Shown here: positions 1-5,853 of the stretch, one piece after another | How positions within the stretch are numbered: the first letter of the stretch is position 1 | Layout of the letters: the number at the start of each line of letters is the position of its first letter | Assembly (NCBI GenBank): GCA_947460915.1 | Contig: CANHKJ010000141.1 | Coordinates: forward strand, 1-7,740 | From: Verrucomicrobiia bacterium | Lineage (GTDB): Bacteria > Verrucomicrobiota > Verrucomicrobiia > Verrucomicrobiales > Akkermansiaceae | Length of the DNA stretch: 7,740 nucleotides | Direction of reading: 5' to 3' | The notes under the pieces: generated by a model | Told to the model about the DNA's origin: nothing | The model's database searches: none | The model's input: the letters and a program-made list of their open reading frames with translations, nothing else | Made by a program: the position numbers and the translations under genes

Positions 1-1157
1 CGATAGCCGATGCTCACGAGTTGCCAGTTTTTCCCATCGGGAGTGAAACGGGTAATGTAGCCGCCTGGAGCCATGCGATCACGAGCGTGGCCATTCGGAT
101 CGGCTTGACGTGGAAGGAGTTGATCTTCTTGCCACGTGGTTGCGGGCATACTTGCATCCATAGGCGCAAGGTCGGTGTGGTTGCCGGCGATGAAATAAAT
201 CCATTTGCCATCGGGCGAGGGGACTAGGGAGTGTGGTCCGTGTTCGCCACGGCCTTGCATTTCCTTCAGTAAGATCGGCTCTTCAAAGACGCCGTCTTTG
301 TTTTCATCGGGCAAACGATAGACGCCAGCATTGTTGCCAACTGCTTCGTTGACGGTGACGTAAAGCGAGCCTTGGAACCACAGTAGGCCATGAGCGCCAC
401 CGATGGGGGCATCGATCGCTTTGACTTGAGCCGCTTCATTGGGTTTGTCGTAGGCGGGTGGCTTTACATAGTAGAGCTTGCCGTATTGATCGGCGCAGAT
501 GAAATTGCCATTTTCTGCAAGGGTGATCGCGACCCAACTTCCTTGCTCGTTAGGGATTTGATAAAGTGATTCGAGTTGGAACCCCGGAGCAATTTTGAAT
601 TTCTCGGCGAGTGACTTGGGTGTCATCGGCACTTGTTGATCGATCAAGTCACCCCATGGTCCTTGACCCATCGGAGCGATCAATGTCGCTTTACCCCATG
701 ATTTGCTATCAAATGTGGGAGTTTCCCAGCCTTGTGGAGCCTCTTTGGCCATCGACCACGTGGTGTCGGAGTTGATGCGGACATTTCGACCATTGTTGAG
801 GGTCATGCTGAGTTGGAGCGCAAATCCAGCAGCCCCACCTTGGTTGCGTGCTTCTGCAGCGATCACATTGCGTTGGCCAGGCTTTAAGTGTTTCATGACG
901 TCAGTCACGGCAACTTGTTGCCAATCATTGTACTCGCCAAGAAGTTGACCATTTACCCACACGCGGTGAATGTTATCACAGCTGGATGAAATTGCAGCCT
1001 TGGTGAGGTTTTCTGGAACCTCGAAATCACGACGGAAAAATACCTTTTCATCGTTGCCCGGTTGATTGGAGCTCCAAATCCAAGATAGGCCCTCACCAGC
1101 AAGCGGGTTGCAGGCGATGAGCAAAACGGCGGACAATTTGCTAAAGAATCGAATCAT
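1..1157 (-). CDS. Secreted PVC-type sugar-binding/beta-propeller protein, N-terminal part (cut by window edge)
   Basis: The frame is open from an ATG at 1157 to the left edge, giving 385 codons with no stop; the 3' part lies outside the window. The N-terminus (MIRFFSKLSAVLLIAC) is a signal peptide; LIAC fits a lipobox, so Cys16 may be lipidated, although cleavage after the following NPLAG is also possible. Residues about 24-160 look like a galactose-binding-type jelly roll, with the stretch RVWVNGQLLGEYNDW and a later DTTWSM. From about residue 185 a beta-propeller of the glucose/sorbosone-dehydrogenase-like kind (DUF7133-like) begins, with GRGEHGPHSLVPSPDGKW and, near the edge, PGGYITRFTPDGKNW. 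In PVC bacteria such proteins usually continue into HEAT-like repeats and a CxxCH cytochrome domain; that part cannot be seen here. The likely role is extracytoplasmic binding or oxidation of sugars, but the substrate is unknown. No Shine-Dalgarno precedes the start. The family call is fairly secure, the function is not. Confidence 0.82.
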   Translation of the reverse strand, partial: MIRFFSKLSAVLLIACNPLAGEGLSWIWSSNQPGNDEKVFFRRDFEVPENLTKAAISSSCDNIHRVWVNGQLLGEYNDWQQVAVTDVMKHLKPGQRNVIAAEARNQGGAAGFALQLSMTLNNGRNVRINSDTTWSMAKEAPQGWETPTFDSKSWGKATLIAPMGQGPWGDLIDQQVPMTPKSLAEKFKIAPGFQLESLYQIPNEQGSWVAITLAENGNFICADQYGKLYYVKPPAYDKPNEAAQVKAIDAPIGGAHGLLWFQGSLYVTVNEAVGNNAGVYRLPDENKDGVFEEPILLKEMQGRGEHGPHSLVPSPDGKWIYFIAGNHTDLAPMDASMPATTWQEDQLLPRQADPNGHARDRMAPGGYITRFTPDGKNWQLVSIGY

Positions 1158-1213
1158 GACCGATGCTTACGCAACGGGTGAATTGATCTTTCAATGCAAG
1201 TGAGATATGTCTG

Positions 1214-1248
1214 AAAAAAAAGAGCCATCAGAGCAGACTCCGATGGCT
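1214..1248 (-). terminator. Intrinsic terminator of the PEP-CTERM-like gene
   Basis: Read on the minus strand, AGCCATC-G-GAG, loop TCTG, CTC-T-GATGGCT forms a 10-pair stem with one internal mismatch (1223-1248). It is followed by one C and then eight T (1221 down to 1214). It starts 26 bases after the stop codon of the 1275-1910 gene and should prevent read-through into the 1-1157 gene, which must then have its own promoter in the remaining 56 bases. Confidence 0.88.
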
Positions 1249-1274
1249 TGTTGATGTTCGGCTTGTGCTATCAA

Positions 1275-1910
1275 TCATCTACGGCGACGCATGAGGAGTA
1301 GCATGCCTATTCCAGCAAGTAATGATGTTGTCGTTTCAGGAACTACTGTGAAATTTGCAGAAAATGGAGTAATCGCGCTCCAAGAAGTGGATCCTGGCTG
1401 GGTGTTGTTTGCGTTAGCCAAGCGCTCGAAGTTGGAGCCACCTTCCCATGCCCCGGCTTTGTGAACGATATCAATGGCGTAAGTTCCATTGGATAAACCT
1501 GAGAGAAGATTGACGCTGCCTGTCCACTCGGCTTTTTCGTTGTTTCCGCCAATCGAAACACCGTGCGGTGAGCCACCATTGTTGGCTGACAAAAATGCAT
1601 AGTCAGCCGGGTTGGTTGAGGTAGGCAGGGAATTCAGCCGGATGCGGTAGGCGAACGCGAATGCGAATGTTGAGTGTCCACTATCGGCAAAAGCGAGAGT
1701 CTCAAATTGCGTCAAATTGAGCGTTCCGCCCGCGCTTTGCGTGCCAAGATTGAGGCCATTGAAGGTGGACTCTGTTCCGCCATAGCTGATACTGCTTTTG
1801 TATTTGGTGCCCGCGATAGTAAGGTAGCCTCCGAAAATACCAGTGGCAGCACTAGCGAAAGTGGCGCTGGTGAGCAGCGCCACACTAATGATTAGGGATT
1901 TGCATTTCAT
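1275..1910 (-). CDS. Small exported PEP-CTERM-like protein of unknown function
   Basis: This is a complete 211-residue protein. Residues 1-21 form a signal peptide with a hydrophobic core (SLIISVALL) and an ASA|A cleavage site. The middle, about 22-188, is rich in Gly, Ser, Asn and Thr and probably all beta; it contains a small FAFAFAYR run from a 6-base unit repeated three times (1651-1668). The C-terminus has the three-part PEP-CTERM layout: VVPETTT at 189-195, a hydrophobic segment about 196-207, and RRRR at 208-211. The usual Pro-Glu-Pro is Pro-Glu-Thr here. Proteins with this tail are processed by an exosortase and end up at the cell surface or in exopolysaccharide; no exosortase gene is in the window. 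The passenger domain matches no family I recognise. The ATG at 1910 places the signal peptide correctly; no Shine-Dalgarno is visible. The gene is transcribed alone, away from typA, and ends at a strong terminator. Confidence 0.87.
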   Translation of the reverse strand: MKCKSLIISVALLTSATFASAATGIFGGYLTIAGTKYKSSISYGGTESTFNGLNLGTQSAGGTLNLTQFETLAFADSGHSTFAFAFAYRIRLNSLPTSTNPADYAFLSANNGGSPHGVSIGGNNEKAEWTGSVNLLSGLSNGTYAIDIVHKAGAWEGGSNFERLANANNTQPGSTSWSAITPFSANFTVVPETTTSLLAGIGMLLLMRRRR

Positions 1911-2013
1911 GGATTTGACTTATTTGTGTTTGCTCCACAGGAGCGCATCGAAAGATTCAAAAATTTGATTAAATTTTTTCTCAGATGCAATCTAACATTG
2001 AGTAAGATTGAAT

Positions 2014-2030
2014 GATTTTTTCGAAAAATC
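2014..2030. repeat. Short inverted repeat in the divergent spacer
   Basis: GATTTTT, spacer TCG, AAAAATC is a perfect 7-base inverted repeat lying between the two divergent genes. It has no adjacent GC stem or T run as a terminator would need. It could be a protein-binding dyad, but in such AT-rich sequence it may also be chance. Confidence 0.4.
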
Positions 2031-2072
2031 TTCACCGAAACCAGAAAATCTCGTCTTTTCCACTACTTTTCC

Positions 2073-2101
2073 TTGCCAGTTGCGGAAAATCAGTGCATAG
2101 C
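2073..2101 (+). promoter_or_regulatory. Candidate sigma-70-like promoter of typA
   Basis: TTGCCA (2073-2078, five of six matches to the -35 consensus) is followed after 17 bases by CATAGC (2096-2101), only a weak -10. A start near 2108 would give a leader of about 40 bases before the typA ATG. This is the best pair I found by eye; the weak -10 keeps confidence low. Confidence 0.28.
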
Positions 2102-2147
2102 CCCGCCCCCAATCCCCTCGATTCACGTCCACTGACTCCATTCGTTT

Positions 2148-3977
2148 ATGTCCATCAATATCCGCAACCTTGCCATCATCGCTCACGTTGACCACGGCAA
2201 AACCACTCTCGTTGACCAACTTCTGCAAGCTGGAGGCACTTATCGCGAGAATCAAGCCGTCACCGAGCGCGCCATGGACTCCATGGACTTGGAGAAGGAA
2301 AAAGGCATTACCATTAAGGCAAAAAACACCGCCGTTCTCTGGAAAGGCTACACGGTGAACATCGTCGATACCCCAGGCCACGCCGACTTCGGTGCTGAGG
2401 TAGAGCGGGTCATGAAAATGGTCGACGGCGTTTTGCTCGTCGTTGACGCTTCCGGTGGCCCTCAAGCACAAACTCGTTTCGTGCTGCGCAAAGCTCTCCA
2501 AGAAGGCCTGACCCCGATCGTCGTAGTGAACAAAGTTGACCGTCCACTCGCCACTCCTCTGAAAGTGCGCGACATGGTATTGGAACTTTTCCTCGACCTT
2601 GATGCCACCGAAGAGCAGTTCAATGCTCCTTTCCTCTACGGTTCTGCCCGCGATGGTTACTTCATGAATCATCCCGATGACGAGCGCGTCGATTGCGCGC
2701 CTCTCCTCGACAAGATCATCGAATACATCCCCGAGCCAAAAGCCGATCCCGAGGCTCCATTCTCCATGCTGGTTTCCAACATCGAGTGGGACGACTATGT
2801 TGGTCGTGTTGGCGTCGGCAAAGTTCTCGGTGGTTCCGTCAAAAAAGGCGACAACATCTGGCTGATCCGCAAGGATGGCAGCAAAGTTGCTTCCAAGGTG
2901 ATGAAAACATTCACCTACTCTGGTTTGGCAACACAAGACTCCGAAGGTTGCGGCGCAGGCGGCATCGTCGGCATCGCAGCAGGCATCGAGAACATCGATA
3001 TCGGTGAAACTCTTTCCGGCACGCCTGATGCCGAGCCACTTCCTTTCGTGGAAATCGACCCACCAACCGTGCAGATGCAGTTTTCCATCAACGATGGACC
3101 GCTTGCTGGTCGTGAAGGCAAGCACGTGACCTCACGCGCCATCCGCGATCGCTTGATGCGCGAGTTGAAAACCAACATCTCCATTCAGGTTGAAGACACA
3201 GAGACCTCGGGTATTTTCCTCGTTTCTGCTCGTGGCGCGATGCAAATCGCCGTTATCGTCGAAACCATGCGCCGCGAAGGCTTCGAAGTCTGCGTATCCC
3301 GTCCGATGGTAATTTTCCGTCGCGACGATCACGGCACACTTCTTGAACCCTTCGAGACTCTCTACATCGAGGCTCCTGGCGACTACACTCAAGGCATCTT
3401 GAAATCATTGGTCAACCGCAAAGGCATCATGGAAAACATGGATACCGAAGCCAGCGGACGCACGCTCATCCAAGCAGTGATTCCAACGCGTGGCATCATC
3501 GGTCTGGAAACGGAGATCGTCAACTTGACATCCGGTCACGGCATCATGTCCCACCTTTTCAAGGAATACGGTCCACACGCTGGCGAGATCCAAAACCGCA
3601 GCACAGGCACTTTGGTATCCATGGACAATGGCGTAGCCACCAACTACTCGCTCCAAGCTCTCGAAGATCGTGGCGTGCTGTTCGTTGGCGCTGGTGACTC
3701 CATCTACACCGGCATGCTCGTTGGCGAAAACCCACGTCTGGGTGACCTTCCCGTCAATCCGGTAAAGGAAAAACACCTCGACAACATGCGCTCCTCCGGT
3801 AAAGACAAGACCTCGAAACTCTCGCCGCCCCTGCGTTTCTCGCTGGAGCGTGCGATCGAATACATCGACGCCGATGAGCTTGTGGAGGCGACTCCACAGA
3901 ATATCCGCCTGCGCAAGCGCATCCTCGATCCGAACGAGCGCCGCCGCGTAGAAAAAGGCCGCGCCGCCCGCGGTTGA
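2148..3977 (+). CDS. typA: Translational GTPase TypA/BipA
   Basis: Complete, 609 residues, against 607 in E. coli BipA. TypA is a cytoplasmic EF-G-like GTPase that binds the ribosome and supports 50S assembly, growth in the cold and stress responses. The G motifs are clear: AHVDHGKTT (12-20), KGITI (52-56, Lys where Arg is usual), DTPGH (74-78), NKVD (128-131) and SARDG (166-170). The beta-barrel domain II follows at about 203-290, EF-G-like domains at about 300-480, and the TypA-specific C-terminal domain to the end, with conserved VSRP, TSGHG, NMRSSG and DELVEATP stretches. Unusual: the normally conserved GRGEL after domain III reads ARGAM (361-365). Third positions favour C and G, as in a highly expressed gene. 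The ATG at 2148 gives the family's normal N-terminus; no Shine-Dalgarno precedes it. It is transcribed alone and closed by a strong terminator. Confidence 0.98.
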   Translation: MSINIRNLAIIAHVDHGKTTLVDQLLQAGGTYRENQAVTERAMDSMDLEKEKGITIKAKNTAVLWKGYTVNIVDTPGHADFGAEVERVMKMVDGVLLVVDASGGPQAQTRFVLRKALQEGLTPIVVVNKVDRPLATPLKVRDMVLELFLDLDATEEQFNAPFLYGSARDGYFMNHPDDERVDCAPLLDKIIEYIPEPKADPEAPFSMLVSNIEWDDYVGRVGVGKVLGGSVKKGDNIWLIRKDGSKVASKVMKTFTYSGLATQDSEGCGAGGIVGIAAGIENIDIGETLSGTPDAEPLPFVEIDPPTVQMQFSINDGPLAGREGKHVTSRAIRDRLMRELKTNISIQVEDTETSGIFLVSARGAMQIAVIVETMRREGFEVCVSRPMVIFRRDDHGTLLEPFETLYIEAPGDYTQGILKSLVNRKGIMENMDTEASGRTLIQAVIPTRGIIGLETEIVNLTSGHGIMSHLFKEYGPHAGEIQNRSTGTLVSMDNGVATNYSLQALEDRGVLFVGAGDSIYTGMLVGENPRLGDLPVNPVKEKHLDNMRSSGKDKTSKLSPPLRFSLERAIEYIDADELVEATPQNIRLRKRILDPNERRRVEKGRAARG

Positions 3978-4000
3978 CCCTTTGATCAAATCTCCCAAAC

Positions 4001-4035
4001 AAAAAACGCGATCCGCCACTGGATCGCGTTTTTTT
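4001..4035 (+). terminator. Strong intrinsic terminator after typA
   Basis: CGCGATCC (4007-4014), a 6-base loop GCCACT and GGATCGCG (4021-4028) form a perfect GC-rich stem. It is extended by six A:T pairs (4001-4006 with 4029-4034) and ends in a run of seven T. It starts 24 bases after the typA stop codon. The A tract on the left side could let it work on the minus strand too, but no minus-strand gene ends here. It separates typA from the following pair. Confidence 0.93.
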
Positions 4036-4103
4036 GCTTTCGCGCATATTTCCTGTAAAATACACTTGAAATACTCAATATGGACGTGTAAACACTCTTT
4101 CGA
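4036..4103 (+). promoter_or_regulatory. Promoter region of the nucleotidyltransferase/winged-helix pair, with small dyads
   Basis: This 68-base AT-rich gap is the only place for the pair's own promoter. TAAAAT at 4056-4061 is a good -10 (five of six) but has only a poor -35 (TTGCTT, 4034-4039) inside the terminator T run. TTGAAA at 4066-4071 is a good -35, but its -10 (TAAACA, 4089-4094) is poor and would leave almost no leader. Three short dyads are visible: TGTA-AAA-TACA (4054-4064), TTGA-AATAC-TCAA (4066-4078) and GTGT-AA-ACAC (4086-4095). The hexamer TGTAAA occurs in the first and third, 33 bases apart, about three helical turns. This would suit an autoregulatory operator for the winged-helix partner, which is inference. 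Confidence 0.4.
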
Positions 4104-4685
4104 ATGAATCAATCGTCACTAACGGAAGCACTGAATCTACTTGGCGAAACACTGGCCAATGAGCGGAAGCATGCTGTCTGGCTATTGGTCGGTGGCGGAA
4201 GTGCCCTTTTGATTCAATCACTCAGCGATCGCCAAACAAGAGATGTCGATGTTTTAGCGTTGCGTGAATTTGAAGGTGACATCGTAAATGCTTACCCCTT
4301 GCCGCAGTCGCTGAAGGAGGCGGTGGCACAAGTGGCTACAGAGCTGAGACTCCCATCGAATTGGATCAACAGTGCCGCCTCACTTCACGGTATTGACTTC
4401 AATACGGTGATACCAAAATTCTGGCAAGATTTGGAGACACGTGAATATGGAAGTCATCTTAAAATTAGTTTTATTGGCCGATATGGGCTCATACTATTAA
4501 AGATTTGCGCAGCTTTAGAACGCAATGAACAACGCGATATCGATGATCTCATTCAGCTCCAACCCCGAGCTGTGGAATTGAGAGAACTTTGGCATTGGCT
4601 TCTTCATTCTCATTATCAGAGCTTCCCTCATCCCAAACTTTCAGAAATACTTAGCAGAATCGGTCATGCAAATCTCATTCCATAA
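4104..4685 (+). CDS. AbiEii/DUF6036-like nucleotidyltransferase-fold protein
   Basis: 193 residues. The N-terminal half shows the nucleotidyltransferase signature: a hydrophobic strand ending in VGGGS (29-33), a helix, then TRDVDVLA (45-52) with the paired acidic residues Asp47 and Asp49 that bind metal in this fold. A later LLKICAALER (131-140) followed by RDIDDL (144-149) resembles the Lys and K/R-D-x-x-D-L motifs of AbiEii and DUF6036 proteins. A third catalytic carboxylate is not obvious; Asp99 is one candidate. AbiEii-type enzymes act as type IV toxins, some by adding nucleotides to tRNA; whether this protein does so is unknown. The ATG at 4104 is the first in frame and has no Shine-Dalgarno. 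Its 3' end overlaps the winged-helix gene by 20 bases, so the two are surely one unit. G+C is locally low (19 of 60 at 4441-4500), unlike typA, which hints at acquisition. The fold is likely; the specific family is less sure. Confidence 0.75.
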   Translation: MNQSSLTEALNLLGETLANERKHAVWLLVGGGSALLIQSLSDRQTRDVDVLALREFEGDIVNAYPLPQSLKEAVAQVATELRLPSNWINSAASLHGIDFNTVIPKFWQDLETREYGSHLKISFIGRYGLILLKICAALERNEQRDIDDLIQLQPRAVELRELWHWLLHSHYQSFPHPKLSEILSRIGHANLIP

Positions 4686-5697
4686 TTCCTTGAACCAACT
4701 AACCGCTAAGATGGTCGCTTTGCTGTGGAAGCAGTGGTCATCCTTGGGCGTTGCGGGATACGGGGACCCAACAGATGATAGCATTATCGACCCGGAAGCA
4801 CTCTTGCTCTGCACAACTCATTTTGGTCGTTACGATTCACGTTTGATGGATCACGCCATCGATTGGTTGGTAAAAAATGGCAACATCATTAGCGTTCAGC
4901 GCCTTCAGGGGCACGAAAAAAATTGGCCTAGTGTTGCTGATGCGCGCGTTCTTTCGGCTATAGCTGAGATACTTTGCTGCGATGTGATGCATCGCAAATG
5001 GCGAGTGATCGCAGATCGTCCTGCTCTCGGTGTCGCATCAGAATTTCTTTTTCTCGCAAAGGAGAGTGGAGCGCTTATGCCCATCGCCGAGCCTGATCCC
5101 TTCTTCGAAAAACACGGCTTGCTTCGTGAGCCTTTACAACTCAGGGGGATGAGCCTCGCGCCTGATCCAAGCAATCGGCAAAATTTACTCTTGAGCCTGC
5201 GTGCTCTGCTTGGCGTGAATGCACGTGCAGAAATCATCGCCTGGTTACTCGCTCACGAATCTGGGCACCCAGCTGCGATTGCGCGAGCTACGGGGTATTT
5301 TTCCAAATCTGTGCAACAAATTCTCAATGAAATGCTGGTATCTGGACAATTGGGAGCCACCCGCATCGGCAGGGAAAAGCATTTTTTTCTTCGTCGTCGT
5401 CAAGACTGGCAGAACCTACTTTTTCCCATGAAGGCGGAATTGCAAGTGTTTCCTCGTTGGGTTGACTGGATGCCACTCTACGCGGCGATTGCGGGATTTG
5501 CCCAAGCACTGAGCTTGTCGCAAATCGATGAAAAATCACCAAGTTTTCAATCCATTCAACTTCGAGAGGCATTTCTGCAAGCGATGCCAGCATTGACTCG
5601 ATCTGGGAAAATCTTTCAGATGCAGGCAAGTCCAGAGATGCGAGGAGCAGAAATGATTACCTCATTACTCGCTGATATTAATGCACTGATTCCCTAA
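4666..5697 (+). CDS. Winged-helix DNA-binding partner protein of the nucleotidyltransferase
   Basis: 343 residues, soluble, with no signal peptide or membrane segment. Residues about 1-80 form a helical N-terminal region with the Trp-rich stretch LLWKQWSSLGVAGYGD and then IDPEALLL and FGRYDSRLMDHAIDWL. A winged helix-turn-helix occupies about 185-245: a first helix NARAEIIAWLLAH, then AAIARATGYF, a recognition helix near SKSVQQILNEMLVSGQ, and a wing around TRIGREKHFFL. The C-terminal 95 residues are helical and unassigned. I recognise no named family. The probable role is to bind DNA, repress its own operon and perhaps restrain the nucleotidyltransferase, as AbiEi does for AbiEii; AbiEi is shorter and is encoded first, so this is only an analogy. 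The ATG at 4666 is preferred over the one at 4711 because it keeps the helical start and implies coupling to the upstream gene. No terminator is visible after the stop. Confidence 0.78.
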   Translation: MQISFHNSLNQLTAKMVALLWKQWSSLGVAGYGDPTDDSIIDPEALLLCTTHFGRYDSRLMDHAIDWLVKNGNIISVQRLQGHEKNWPSVADARVLSAIAEILCCDVMHRKWRVIADRPALGVASEFLFLAKESGALMPIAEPDPFFEKHGLLREPLQLRGMSLAPDPSNRQNLLLSLRALLGVNARAEIIAWLLAHESGHPAAIARATGYFSKSVQQILNEMLVSGQLGATRIGREKHFFLRRRQDWQNLLFPMKAELQVFPRWVDWMPLYAAIAGFAQALSLSQIDEKSPSFQSIQLREAFLQAMPALTRSGKIFQMQASPEMRGAEMITSLLADINALIP

Positions 5698-5853
5698 AAA
5701 AGCAGAATTTTTCATCCTCAAATCAGCTCTGAGAGGCGCGACCAGAGGCGGATGGTGGCAACGTATCTGACTTCACGTTTACGGTCTAGCTGTCGAATGA
5801 AAAGGCGGAAAAGATCAGGATGAAAGGCCGCGGAGATGTCGAATTGCCTTGGG
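5698..5853. other. Convergent gap between the winged-helix gene and the DUF1552 gene
   Basis: This 156-base gap lies between two genes that run towards each other. I see no convincing intrinsic terminator for either: only an A/T dyad near 5696-5714 and CTCT-G-AGAG near 5729-5737. Transcripts of the two genes may therefore overlap at their 3' ends. Confidence 0.5.

Larger units (their letters stand above)
1911..2147. other. Divergent intergenic spacer between the PEP-CTERM-like gene and typA
   Basis: This 237-base spacer must hold promoters for both directions. Its left part (about 1948-2035) is strongly AT-rich with runs of A and T; its right part (2100-2120) is C-rich. For the minus-strand gene a possible but poor pair is TTGCAT with TCAAAT, 16 bases apart, within about 1960-1990. 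I see no conserved riboswitch and no open frame that looks coding. Confidence 0.5.

Noticed and set aside
1992..3125. Long minus-strand open frame (377 codons) opposite typA
   Set aside because: It lies antisense to a complete, unmistakable TypA and has no recognisable motif. Long antisense frames are expected opposite codon-biased genes.
3981..3990. TTTGATCAAA palindrome just after the typA stop
   Set aside because: A 10-base AT-rich palindrome next to a much stronger terminator; probably chance.
3405..4112. Minus-strand open frame (235 codons) over the typA 3' end and terminator
   Set aside because: It crosses a strong terminator and mirrors the codon pattern of typA; there is no family signature.
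5696..5714. A-run and T-run as a terminator of the winged-helix gene
   Set aside because: The stem would consist only of A:T pairs with no GC core, so it is not a credible intrinsic terminator.
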